From Stemphylium vesicarium (taxonomy: Eukaryota > Ascomycota > Dothideomycetes > Pleosporales > Pleosporaceae), in NCBI GenBank assembly GCA_004380135.1, contig QXCR01000007.1, positions 186,001-250,000 of the forward strand: 64,000 nt of DNA, read 5' to 3'. The notes beneath the pieces are model-generated. The model worked only from the letters and a program-made list of their open reading frames with translations, did not search any database and had not been told where the DNA came from. The stretch's first letter is position 1. The number at the start of each line of letters is the position of its first letter. Below are positions 11,123 through 21,205 of this stretch, in pieces. The position numbers and the translations under genes are program-made.

Positions 11123-12504
11123 CTACTCCGCCCAAACTATATGTTCCCTTACTAGGTGCCTCCCATCTTGGCTCCTACGCAACACCTTCCCCCTTGTATC
11201 CCCGCGCAGGCGACCCTCCCGATGCCCAACCACTCCACCCCCAGGAGCCTTTGGCGTTTCCGGGTCCTCTTCTGGTATCCCCGGATCTTCAGGTTCTGTC
11301 TCTTCCGGCGGCGGGGGCGGCGGTGGGGGATTTGGTGCCCATTCAACACTAAACAAAAGAGTGGGAAACCCCGTCATGTCTTCACTGAAAACAATGATGA
11401 AGGCGATATATTTGTTGCCTCCCAACCGTTTCTTGTGCTGAGTGAGAAAGTAACCTGTTGCAAGGCCATTTGGCGACCCTTTAAGAATATGTAAGTAAAG
11501 GCCGCATGAGAGAGAGTCATGTCAAGGGACTTTGGAGCCCAACTTACCCATCAAAGCCAAGTACTCGTTACGTCCAGAGTCGAACCTCACGCCAGGCCAG
11601 ATCGATACCTCACCGATCCCAGCATTCGCAAGCACTCTATCGATGATGTCGTTGGCATCCTGGTTCATAATAGAAATGAATATGAAACCTCTGATGAAGC
11701 CCAGGTTTTGGTCATACCTCCTATTCCAAAACCCCCAGGCAACATCAGAGCTGGATCGCAAGGCAGGCAATTCGTCCTTGCGCATAGGGTTGTTTCTGCC
11801 TCTATTCCACAGAATGGAGGCTTGTTGATCGGGGGACGCGCGGTTGAGGAAGAAGATGATACCCTCTTGTTCGTTTACGCCGATGGTGAAGTAGCCATTT
11901 GTTACCTAACAACAGAGAGATTCATTAGTAGACCGGCCTTGCAGGTGGTAGGAAATATTTGTGTCCTCTTGCTTACTCTGTACTTTCGCCCGTTGAATGT
12001 ATAGTACTGGCTGCTCAAGGGCGGAAAGTTTCCAAATTGATCTCTTTCAACCGCTGGGCCGTCCCGATGAATGACTGTAAAGCAGTGATTGGGTCCGCCT
12101 TCACTGGAGTCTCTGGTATCGATACCTAAAGCGTCAAAAGCCGGCTTCAGTCTATTCGTATTCTCGAAATCGCAGTCGTCGGTTCTCGCGTCACTGACGT
12201 CTTTGTAACCCCAGATCTTGAGCTCTTCCTCCAGAGTGCCGTCCCAAGGACTGTGCACGGCCGTGACGTATTTAGCAGCTCCGTCCTCATTCAGTGTCAT
12301 CCCCAGAAGTAGTCTTACACCGCGACAGGCGGCTGCATGCCAAATTTTGTGATCGGCATATGCCACATGAACCTTATCTCCGCCGGAACTGGTATCGAGC
12401 GGAATGAAATCCGCGGGGAGAGTCTTGTTGTAGTTGGGGAGTGCGATCTCACTTGCGACTAAGCTGAGTAGACCCAGGATACCGAAGGAAAGCGTCAACT
12501 GCGT
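11123..12504 (-). CDS. Second tandem copy of unrecognised secreted family; no ATG, ACG at expected start
   Basis: I do not recognise the family. Exons 11977..12504, 11548..11905 and 11123..11478 give about 413 residues with an uninterrupted frame. The protein begins with a signal-peptide-like stretch (QLTLSFGILGLLSLVAS). It then has WHAAACRGVRLLLGM, SPWDGTLEEELKIWGY, CDFENTNRLKPAFDALGI, GGPNHCFTVIHRDGPAV, SSSDVAWGFWNRR, IWPGVRFD and a Pro-rich loop. It ends GKVLRRSQDGRHLVREHIVW. Introns are 71 and 69 nt, at the same positions and phases as in the third copy. No in-frame ATG exists before the signal peptide. ACG at 12504..12502 sits exactly where Met would be, so this is either a non-AUG start or a gene that has lost its start. 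The nearest ATG upstream is in another frame and stops after 17 codons. Confidence 0.55.
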
Positions 12505-12907
12505 GCTGTAGGCTTGCTCCAACCACCTTGTAGAGGGGAGGAGTTCATATCTGAGATAAGCGATCTGAGCGACCCGCGTGCTGGTTGAAGTAGAGGTGTA
12601 GCGCAGAGGGTGTGAGTAGCTACGACTTCAACGGTGGAATAAAAGTGTGAATGAAGATGGAGAAGAGCACAGACAGACAATTTGTGTGAAAAAGTGCAGT
12701 TTGGATAATGTTTGCCCAAGAAAGTGCTAGCGGTCGACATTTGCGGCGTGAGATAGACCGATTGCAAAAGTGGGTCGCGGCTGAGAACGAAGAGTATGGT
12801 CAAGACTCGCCTGGACTTTGTCATGATTGAGCCGAAACAAGAGATTCTCTTCACTCGTTCCGATATCGCGTTGCGTCGTGATCATCGCGGCACCCTCTTC
12901 ACCTGAC
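12505..12907. other. Spacer between second and third tandem copies
   Basis: This is the presumed 5' region of the second copy, with a pyrimidine-rich stretch on its coding (minus) strand. The open frames on the minus strand here give no recognisable protein and do not join the second copy in frame. Confidence 0.45.
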
Positions 12908-14300
12908 CTACAACTTCGCCCAAATAACATGCTCCCTAAGGACATCCTTCCCACTCGCACTTCTCCTTAGGATCCTCCCTTCCCGCACAAGCTCTGTAGC
13001 CCTATCAACAGAAGTCTCAGGAGACCCAGTTGTATGCTCTTGATCCGGCATGGGCGGGGTATGTTTATCGACGTAGAAGATGATGTAAGGAGCGTCCTCC
13101 CACTCATCGTCGCCCTTAAATATTTTGATCTTGTAGATGAAGTTTGCCCCGCCGAGTTGTGCCTTATGTTGGAGGAGGAAGTATCCAGCTCCGAGACTGT
13201 TTGGAGATCCTGCGAGGAATGGGTTGTTAGTTGCAGGGCTGGGGAGAAGGACGTGGCGGTGGGAAGAAGAAGGAAGGAAGGCTGGTGGACGGCTTACCGA
13301 TCAGCGCAAGTGCGGCTTCTGCTTCTGGATCATCGTCCGCGCCAACTATAAAATCTGTCCCAGGCCATCGCTGCACTTCATAGGCTGGCTCAGCTGCCGC
13401 AGCTAATGCTCGTGGTGTGATGATATCTTGGGTGTCCTCGTTTACGATCTCGCAAGAGAAGATCATGTTGATCTTTTGTTCACCAGGCACCCTATTCCAC
13501 AATCCCTACGCCATGTCAGAGCTTGAGCAAAGCTTAGGTAGTTCATCTGGGTCTATTTCATCGTCCGCGAGACCCCACAGGTCTGCAGCGGCTTTTTCGG
13601 GTGACTTGCGATTGATGAAGTAGAGAATGCCGTCGTTGCGGTTGATGCCCATTCTTTTGTAGGCATTTGTGACCTTGGGTCGTGGTGTTAGCGAGTGGCT
13701 GTACGATGAGAGGATAGATGAGTTTCAAACCTTGTAAATCTTGCCGTCGACGTCGTAATGTTGTTCTGGCAGCGGAGGCATGTTCCCATCCTCGTCGAGA
13801 ATGACTGCTGGACTGTCGCCATGTTGCAAGACGAAGCAATGATTCGGGTCGCCCATCTCCGCTGACCGTATGTCCACACCGAGCGCATCGAAGGCAGTCT
13901 TTAGGTAGTGATGATTATCAAAGTCGCAGAAGCTGTCAGTCTGTGTGTGTCTATTGTCGTCGTCCAGATAGCCCCACGCCCTTAACTCGGAGTTCAGGTC
14001 ACCACCCCATGGACTCTGCGTATACGGCCACTGTAGCATTGCCACTGCGTCGTCCTCGTCGAGAGACATGGCCTTGAGGAGAGCTGCGCAGCGGCAGTGG
14101 GCCTTTCGCCATGTCGCCACTTCTGGAGCTTCAAACCCTGGAGATGACGGAGGTGTATCGTCGCCAGTCGCAGGCGTAAGCGAGAGTTTGGTAGATGCGC
14201 TGGCGATGTGAGCTAGAAAAGGATCTAACACCCGCGCAAAAGCGCTGGCAACGAGGATATTTAGGCCGATGAGATGATAGAGTGTGAGAAGCTTTGTCGT
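12908..14300 (-). pseudogene. Third tandem copy, with premature TAG and ACG in place of start
   Basis: This paralogue of 11123..12504 has the same three-exon structure: 13731..14300, 13298..13673 and 12908..13209, about 416 codons. A good signal peptide is encoded (KLLTLYHLIGLNILVASAFA) but no ATG precedes it; ACG at 14300..14298 occupies the Met position. The body keeps CRCAALLKAM, SPWGGDLNSELRAWGY, CDFDNHHYLKTAFDALGV, GDPNHCFVLQHGDSPAV, QRWPGTDFI and the ending RSASGKDVLREHVIWAKL. One codon, at 13508..13506, is TAG where the other copies have Trp (AWG before the FWN/AWN motif). Apart from this stop the frame is open through all exons. It is therefore a recent pseudogene or a readthrough candidate. 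Confidence 0.6.
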
Positions 14301-14514
14301 CAGTCAATAGAAGTGTGCAACGATACTCAAGAATGCGGCAGAGATCTATGCGTGGAGTGTGTGTGAAAATAGTGAAAGGCAAGAAAAGGTGAGCTAATAA
14401 AAATTCAGTTTGACGACACGCAAAGTCATGTTACGCGTCGCAAGCATCTAGAGTTATGATGGCCAAGTGGAAGTAGAATATGAAATAGAAAAAGCACAAA
14501 AGGCCATGTTACTC

Positions 14515-15543
14515 TCAAGCACCCCACTTCGCCCTCAATGCATCAACCTGGGCCGTAGTAACGCCCATAACGCTACCATGCCTCAGATTGCTAGGCCAGG
14601 CGCTCCTATCGCTCGCTGTCCACAGCCCGCTTTCAACATCGTTAGTCTCGTACGGCCTGTACCCATCCGCTCCGTAAAAGTCAAGCAGCAGGTGTGCCTT
14701 TCCCTCGACGGCGTTGTCCCAGTAAGGCGCCGGTCCCTCCACTCCAGACGCAATGATAGCGTCCGTACCTGCAGGCCTCGACCAAGTGCCAAAGAGGCCA
14801 TCCTTCGAAATCTCAGTGTACACAGTCTTTGCGCTTTCGTCTTTCAGGAAACGCGCATATGCGTTGTTGCCGAGAGGGAGAAATTCAAGGTCAATGACGT
14901 TGATAGGCGATCTGTTGACATAGTCTTGGGGTGCGCTAAAGGTTACAAAATCCTTGGTATATGCGTAGCGCATTCGAATAGATGACGGAGCGCCTGTATG
15001 CTGCGGGTCGGATGTTGGGTAGAATTTACTGGCCCAATGCACGAAGTATTCGCCCTTGTCGGCATCGAATATGGCGCTTGGCGCCCATACCATGCCCGCG
15101 GTTTCGTCTTCGACGGTGACAAGGCGTTCATTGTTCCACGTTACCAGATCAGAGGATTCCCAGACAAAGATGCCTCGTGAACCAGTGCGCTGAGAGGCAT
15201 CCCACGTAGTCTCGGCAATGTTGAGATCAGTACCAATGATGTACCATTTCTTTCCTGCTTCAGAGGCCCCGCCGGGTATGATGGATGGATCGCGAACACC
15301 GCGCGTTCCTTTGGTGGGGTTTATCACTGGTTCGCCGTTGTTCAGAGCGGCCATAGAGTTGGGGTTGTTGTCATTTGAGAGGTAAAAGTATACAGAAGGC
15401 TTGTCGCCGAGGAAGAAGACGCCCAGGTAGTCGGTAAGGGACGGGTCGGCGCGTGGCGCAAGGGCAGAGCCAGCAAAGCTGACCGGCTGCGCTGGAAGAG
15501 CAAGGGCAGCAGGCAGAAGCCCGAGAAGATTGAGACAACGCAT
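14515..15543 (-). CDS. Secreted glycoside hydrolase, GH43-like
   Basis: This intronless secreted enzyme of 342 residues has the five-bladed propeller pattern of glycoside hydrolase family 43, whose members cleave arabinose, xylose or galactose linkages in plant cell-wall polymers. The signal peptide is residues 1-17 (MRCLNLLGLLPAALALP). The propeller starts at DYLGVFFLGD. Conserved elements include RGVRDPSIIPGG, WAPSAIFDADKGEYFVHWAS, the VIDLEFL segment carrying the pKa-tuning Asp, and EGPAPYW with the likely general-acid Glu. The start was placed at ATG 15543, since the frame upstream offers only TTG. Subfamily and exact substrate are not readable from sequence. The gene lies beside the secreted-protein array, on the same strand. 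Confidence 0.85.
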   Translation of the reverse strand: MRCLNLLGLLPAALALPAQPVSFAGSALAPRADPSLTDYLGVFFLGDKPSVYFYLSNDNNPNSMAALNNGEPVINPTKGTRGVRDPSIIPGGASEAGKKWYIIGTDLNIAETTWDASQRTGSRGIFVWESSDLVTWNNERLVTVEDETAGMVWAPSAIFDADKGEYFVHWASKFYPTSDPQHTGAPSSIRMRYAYTKDFVTFSAPQDYVNRSPINVIDLEFLPLGNNAYARFLKDESAKTVYTEISKDGLFGTWSRPAGTDAIIASGVEGPAPYWDNAVEGKAHLLLDFYGADGYRPYETNDVESGLWTASDRSAWPSNLRHGSVMGVTTAQVDALRAKWGA

Positions 15544-16166
15544 GGCCAATGAAGTTTTGATGAAAAGAACTTTAATTGAGATGCGAGCTTGATGGGACCC
15601 AAATACAATGACCAGTCTGAAGTTGACAGCATATAAAGATTCATGTGAGAACTAAAAAAAGCCATGCATACGTCACTAGCCAGTCCAGGCGGCTGTGTCT
15701 CCGCTAGCAGGAAGACATCCAGGTACCGGTAATTCCGGTGGCCCTAATCAAGCCAGTAAAGACGTGTGCGGAGATGGAGGTCATCCCCAAGCTTGAGTTT
15801 TAGACTTGGCTGGTGATATTGTGGGGTAAGGTTGATTAGTTCATGGGGAATACGGAAGGTAATTGTGTTTTTCCGGCGCTACCGAAACCTACGGCATTAC
15901 GAGAATAGCTCCGGCAATTCGGGCTAATCGAACAATCGTCATTTTTTGGCGTGCCGAGGTGATGTACGACGGAAGCATGTGCGTAAAGAGCTGTGGAATA
16001 AAATAGGTAGGGTTTGAGACACTGGACTTGGCCGGCACACTAGCAATACACGTGGCGGACTGCCGAGTCTCCACGATGTTGGGTCGAAATGCAATCTAGC
16101 ATAGGTATCATCATGCGCTTTAAATAGTAACGCCATTAACGCGGTGGACGCGAACTCTGAACTGTC
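15544..16166. other. Intergenic region, no gene seen
   Basis: This is the promoter of the GH43-like gene plus the 3' flank of the Yju2-like gene. I see no supported coding or RNA feature. Confidence 0.5.
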
Positions 16167-17042
16167 TTAGTCGCTGTCGCTGTCATAGCCCGCGACGAGC
16201 ACGTTGGACAGCTTAGATGGCGGTGCTGCTGCCTTTACTTGAGGCGCAGACGCCGGAGCCGAAGCTGACGCAGAAGCCTTCTTTTTGATGCCAAGTGCGG
16301 CACTGAAGTCCTTCTTCTCCTTGGGCTTCTTGCTGATGGATGTGACAATAGGCATCTCGATGGATCCATCCACCATCTCTTCCTCGATTGTCTCTTCGCC
16401 GATATCTGGCATGCTCCGGTTCGCAAAGGCTTGCCGTGCTGCCTCGGCGTCCTCTTCTTCCTGTCTCTTCCTGCGTTCGTCCGCAGCATCAGGTTGTACA
16501 TCGGGCCTGGTACCGTCGCGATCTGCCTTTTCGAGCCTTGCGTTTCTCGACCGGATCTCGTCCAAGGCATCTGCAATGGCCATTTCGGTTTTCGCATCGA
16601 CGACCTTTGTCTCGAGCTCTTTCATAGCGTCGCGCTCCGCCTCTTCCTTCTCTAGCCGGTCCAGCCTCTCCTCCTCTGTTTCTTCGTTGAGCTTGGCCTC
16701 CCTCCATGGCTCAAAGTTTCGCTTTGCACCACGCTCGCATTCGTAGTCCATATTCTTGGGGTCAGTCTTGAAGGTAATCTCGCCGGAACATCGCGTGCAT
16801 CGTATGTAGAAACGGAAGATGGCGATGTTGTAGTATTTCTCCTCGGTGGTTTCTTTGCGCGCGTTGAACTTGCGACCTTTGTAGATGAACTCTCCGCAAT
16901 GTGTGCACTTCATGGAAAAGGGTGCCATGAGGCGAACCGTCATCAGCTTAGGGCCGGCATTCTTGGGACCGCGCTGGCGCGTGATCTTCGAAGGGTCGAA
17001 ATCTGGGGGATAGTACTTGGTGAGTACCTTTCGTTCAGACAT
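16167..17042 (-). CDS. yju2: Pre-mRNA splicing factor Yju2/CWC16 (CCDC94 type)
   Basis: This is a nuclear spliceosome component that acts at the first catalytic step together with the Prp19 complex. It is an intronless ORF of 291 residues. The N-terminal half carries the family signature: MSERKVLTKYYPPDFDPSKI, then GPKLMTVRLMAPFSMKCTHC and a zinc-binding set of two CxxC pairs (CTHC and CTRC). These are followed by GEITFKTDPKNMDYECERGA and RNFEPWR. The rest is a charged coiled coil (EETEEERLDRLEKEEAERDA) and a low-complexity Ala/Ser/Pro tail ending in YDSDSD. Length fits the family. A G-rich run lies 18 nt upstream of the ATG (see 17060..17079). It diverges from the cdc16 gene, sharing a promoter of about 350 nt. 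Confidence 0.93.
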   Translation of the reverse strand: MSERKVLTKYYPPDFDPSKITRQRGPKNAGPKLMTVRLMAPFSMKCTHCGEFIYKGRKFNARKETTEEKYYNIAIFRFYIRCTRCSGEITFKTDPKNMDYECERGAKRNFEPWREAKLNEETEEERLDRLEKEEAERDAMKELETKVVDAKTEMAIADALDEIRSRNARLEKADRDGTRPDVQPDAADERRKRQEEEDAEAARQAFANRSMPDIGEETIEEEMVDGSIEMPIVTSISKKPKEKKDFSAALGIKKKASASASAPASAPQVKAAAPPSKLSNVLVAGYDSDSD

Positions 17043-17059
17043 GGCGGCGAATTATCGAT

Positions 17060-17079
17060 GGGATGGGATGGGATGGGGG
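17060..17079 (+). promoter_or_regulatory. G-quadruplex motif next to the yju2 start
   Basis: Four G-runs (17060-62, 17065-67, 17070-72 and 17075-79) are separated by AT dinucleotides, matching the canonical G3-N2 quadruplex pattern. They lie on the template strand of yju2, 18 nt upstream of its ATG, in what should be the 5' UTR or core promoter. Folding and function are inference. Confidence 0.4.
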
Positions 17080-17391
17080 AGATGCGTATGTCGCGACGTG
17101 TAGAATATCATGCGATGGGTTTCGCCTGTCCTCGTGAGTGATGGTGTTGGGACAAATGAACGTAGTGTCGAGGTAAAGCGACGGAGATCAATGCCCAGTG
17201 AAGGCAACTTTTGGCTGACTAATGCGGCCCGCGCCTGCATGAACCCCGCAAACATGTGCTTTCGCGTCACGCAGGCGCTATCCCAGCAGCCATACCGCGC
17301 CGCCGCCAACAGCAATCACGACGGGGGATATCTTTTTGCCTACATACCCTATTTTTCCGAAACAGGCTTTATTGCATGGTATAGCAACACC

Positions 17392-19346
17392 ATGGAAAAG
17401 TATCTACGCGAATGGCGCCAGGAAGCCCTGAACAGATGCCAATATGACACGGCCATCTTTGTTGCCGACAAGCTGCTTGCCCTTACCGGTATGGTATACA
17501 CGGACGTATGATCAGCGCATACTGACGAAACACCCTAGATGACGACCAAGATGCATTCTGGCTGGCTCAAGTCCACTTCACTACCGGGAACTACAATCGG
17601 ACGCAGGCGCTTCTCGCACGCGGTAACCTCATCGAGCGCACTCCACAATGTCGATACCTCGCCGCGCATTGCTCCATAAAGCTGGGTAAGACGGAAGATG
17701 CACTACATATACTAGGCGACAAGAACCCGACCCATCTCATCTCTGCGCCGGGTAGCGCACGCACAAAGCTTCGACACGTCGACGTCAATATGCGAACGGG
17801 CCCTAGGCTCAACAAGACGGGTTCGCGCAACGACCGACTACCCACGAGTGAGGAACGCGATCGCGAAGATGTGAACAACATCAAGTCGGAAGCGGGCATG
17901 TGCTACCTGCGAGGTGTATGCTATGCCAAACAAAACTCCTTTGACAGAGCGAAGGAGTGCTACAAGACAGCGGTCCAGATTGACGTCCAATGTTTTGAGG
18001 CATTCGATGCCCTCATGTCCAACTCGCTGATGTCTCCCGAAGAGGAATGGAAGTTTCTCGAGTCGCTCAACTTTGATACCATCAACGTTTCCAACAACCC
18101 GTCCCTATCCCAAGAAGCAGCTTCCTTCACAAAGACACTCTACACTACCCGGTTATCCAAGTACACAAGACCAGAAGAATTCGCAAACGCCACCGAGACC
18201 CTTACTACACATTACAACCTTGGAGAAAACCCAGACATTGTCCTATCCAAGGCTGACCTCATGTTTACATTGTGCCGTTTCCGCGACACACTCGCCCTCA
18301 CCTCGTCCGTCCTGTCAAACGACAAGTACAACTTCAACATCATGCCTATACATATAGCATCCTTGCACGAGCTTGGCGAAAAGAACACGCTTTTCCTTCT
18401 GGCCCACGAACTCGCCGACACCAATCCCTCGGAACCCTGCGCCTGGTTTGCGGTCGGCACATACTACCTCGCCATCGGACGCATAGCTGAAGCCCGTCGA
18501 TACTTCTCGAAATCATCTATGATGGACCCGCACTTTGGGCCTGCATGGATAGGCTTCGCACACACCTTTGCAGCCGAAGGCGAACACGACCAAGCCATCT
18601 CCGCTTACTCTACCGCCGCACGCCTTTTTCAAGGCTCCCATCTACCACAGCTCTTCCTCGGAATGCAGAACCTACAATTAAACAACTTGAGCTTATCAAG
18701 AGAGTATCTCAAAACATCATATGATCTGTGCGAGAATGACCCCTGCCTTCTTAACGAGATGGGTGTCGTGTATTTCCATGAGGGGTCACTACTGGACGCA
18801 ATACAGTTCTTTCGGCGAGCACTCATTTTCTCGGAACAAAACGAAGCAGATCCCGATACTTGGATACCTATGCGAATCAACCTTGCGCATGCGCTGCGCA
18901 AGTATGAGCAATACAGTGAATCGCTCGCAACGTTCGACGAGGTACTGCGCCACGGCATGAAGGACCCCAGTGTTTTCGCTGCAAAAGCCCTCGTGTTATT
19001 GAACATGAACCGAAGTTGGGATGCCATTGTCACTTTACACGAAGCCCTCGCCGTATCGCCGCAAGACCCCATGGCTACAGACCTGCTCAACCGCGCGCTG
19101 GAGGTCAATGAGTCTGATAGTGGGCTTCTTGAAGCCGCCCCGGCTGCAGGATCAAACATGTTAGAAGATGCTGGGGATGACGAAGAGATCGAGGAGCTGG
19201 AAAGGCGCATGAATGGAAAGCTGAGGGAGATTGAACAAAATCGCGTCGCGGGGAGAAGAGGCCGCAGGAGACGTCACGCTCAGGGTCTGGCCGAGGATAC
19301 CAGCGCTTTTGGTGAAAGCATGGTGGTTGACTCAGATGATGGCTAG
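17392..19346 (+). CDS. cdc16: Anaphase-promoting complex subunit Cdc16/Cut9/APC6
   Basis: This TPR subunit of the APC/C ubiquitin ligase acts in the nucleus to drive mitotic exit. Two exons, 17392..17488 and 17539..19346, are joined across a 50-nt intron (GTATGG..CCTAG), giving 634 residues, close to the human 620. The start MEKYLREWRQEALNRCQYDT and the following FWLAQVHFTTGNYNRTQALL match the family. Tandem TPRs run through the body, for example CYLRGVCYAKQNSFDRAKEC, AWFAVGTYYLAIGRIAEARR, AWIGFAHTFAAEGEHDQAIS and LLNEMGVVYFHEGSLLDAIQ. The acidic/basic tail (residues about 560-634) is not conserved. Upstream in-frame codons have no better ATG; this one begins the conserved sequence. Confidence 0.93.
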
Positions 19347-19902
19347 GTCTTGTAGTGTTGGACGCGCGCATTCGAAGTCGGTCTTCCGGGTCTTTGGATA
19401 CCCTTCTTTGCACGTTGGTATTGACATGGCGTTTGGTTCATGGCATAGTATGGAGCGAGCGATTTCCGCCATTCAGTCTCCCTTTTGCATAACTGATACC
19501 AGAGCATAGGCGTTGGTCATGAACTTATATTTTTCTGGACATGTAACACTATTATCTATTAGCTGCTATCACTTCTGCACACGCCCGACTGTCTTCACTG
19601 GGACATTTTCCGAGAATCGGAACTGCCGCAGCAGACTTTCACATATTCAAACTTTCACATATTCAGACTTTCATCAATTGGGTTATGTCGCGGAGGGCGC
19701 GACCGACAATGGTGTATTGTATGATGAGGTAATCGCTACTGTTGTGACACAGCTCGCGCCTTCTCGGTTCATAGACGTTTTCGTCTGTACTACTCACGTT
19801 TCCACATACTTTTCGCCTCACATGTACAGTCATTCAGGCAGCACTGAGGCGGACACTTCATTTAGCATCAATAGCATGCGGTACCACTATAATTAGGTTC
19901 TC
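19347..19902. other. Convergent intergenic region, with a small tandem repeat
   Basis: The 3' flanks of cdc16 and the Pth11-like gene meet here. No gene is seen; it contains the repeat at 19635..19673. Confidence 0.5.
19635..19673. repeat. 16-bp direct repeat, about 2.4 copies
   Basis: Two tandem 16-mers (ACTTTCACATATTCAA, then the same ending in G) are followed by a partial third ACTTTCA. Only one mismatch separates the full copies. It lies in the 3' intergenic region; no function is suggested. Confidence 0.8.
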
Positions 19903-21205
19903 TTAGGGTACGTTCTTCAGCGGCCATGACCCATCTGCGCTACTGTGATTCGAGGCACGATTCCACATCTCGTCATCTTGTTGAAGAGTTGTCTTGACCA
20001 CGATTTGTCCAGCTTTCCTTGCCAGCTCTTCCTGGCTGCTATGTGCATCTTCCCAGCACGAATCCGTATCCTCACGCCTTGGCCGCCCTGGAGAAGTGAC
20101 GAAGCTTTTTAGCTTGACATCATCAGTCCCGCGTTTGACGTAGCCTCGGGCATTGTACGATGGTCTCGATGTGCTGATATGCTTGCGGATCAGAGCTGCG
20201 AAAGCGGGAGAACAGCCGATGATCACAGCTATATCATGCGTTAGTGAGGCTTCCAACCAATTTCGTCCTGGTCTTTCTGTCGAATCACATACCCATTGCG
20301 CATTCCAATATAGTCCAAAATATCAACCACTTGGGTTCCGGCGTAGTAGCTCTTCCATGACCATCGACACCGAGCTGTACGACACGAAGCGTAGCGAAGG
20401 CTATGCAAACGAAACCGCTACCGAAGAGTATGAAGATGCCAATCTTCTGCTTTCTGGGCATCTGAAGGTTCCATGTCAGACGTATTGGGAGGAACATGAC
20501 TACCAGGATTAGCATGTTTCTTCATGTTTGCTTCGAAGAATTGTCACCTACTTGCAAAGTCAGTGGCTACATCTACGGAGTACGCGAAGTACAAGCTGAA
20601 GATGATCCTCTGAACTTCATCAGGCGTGCTAGCACACTTCCCTTCTGAAAATTTCTTGTTGAGATCATCACAAGTGAACAGGCTGCTTAACACGCTGCCA
20701 ATCCATGCCTAAAAGGTAAGTCAGGGTCAAATGCTATAGTGAAAGGAACAAAACCAACGCAAATGCTTACCACAACGCAGAACACTACGATACCCCACCA
20801 GATCTTCATGTAGATACTGGACAGGCCAGTCAAGAGCTTTCGGTACAGTGTCAACAAAGACATTTTGACAGTGAATAGGAGCGTGTAAAAACACATCTGA
20901 CCGGCCGTAATGAGTCTCAGCATTATCGCAGCGTCTTCGACCATCGTGGCATAAGGTTTGGCAAAACCACCGAGGACATCGTAGATCCTAAACATTGGTG
21001 GGATGATGATAACATAGCAACTCCACATCGCAACGAAGATGAAGAACGCAAGGTATATGAAAAAGTCCGGGAATTCGAAAGGTTTGCTTTTCGCAATCTG
21101 TAGTATTGTACGCGACAATACGAACAACGAGGTCAGAACGAGCATGGCTACGCTTGTGCGCACCAGCTCTTCTTGCGTAATGGGTGTCTTCGGGGGCGTA
21201 GACAT
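19903..21205 (-). CDS. Pth11-type / fungal rhodopsin-domain seven-helix membrane protein
   Basis: This plasma-membrane protein of the Pth11/SAT4 'fungal rhodopsin' group has putative G-protein-coupled receptors among its members. Exons 20771..21205, 20552..20708, 20293..20499 and 19903..20228 give 374 residues. Hydrophobic segments in order include VAMLVLTSLFVLSRTILQIA, FFIYLAFFIFVAMWSCYVII, AAIMLRLITAGQMCFYTLLF, IWWGIVVFCVVV, AIMFLPIRLTW, IGIFILFGSGFVCIAFATLR and WTILECAMAVIIGCSPAFAA. A Cys-bearing loop (LFTCDDLNKKFSEGKC) and the DFA-IMFLPIRLTW junction are typical of this family. The introns (62, 52 and 64 nt) restore the helix sequence. The C-terminal 100 residues form a polar cytosolic tail. 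Ligand and downstream pathway unknown. Confidence 0.88.

Noticed and set aside
9207..14300. Strong RIP of the whole tandem array
   Set aside because: The second and third copies do not look AT-rich or TpA-laden by eye; only isolated changes fit the RIP context, so general RIP is not claimed.
20521..20551. 28-nt intron option in the Pth11-like gene
   Set aside because: The 52-nt intron 20500..20551 has a proper branch site and gives the expected IMFLPIRLTW helix.
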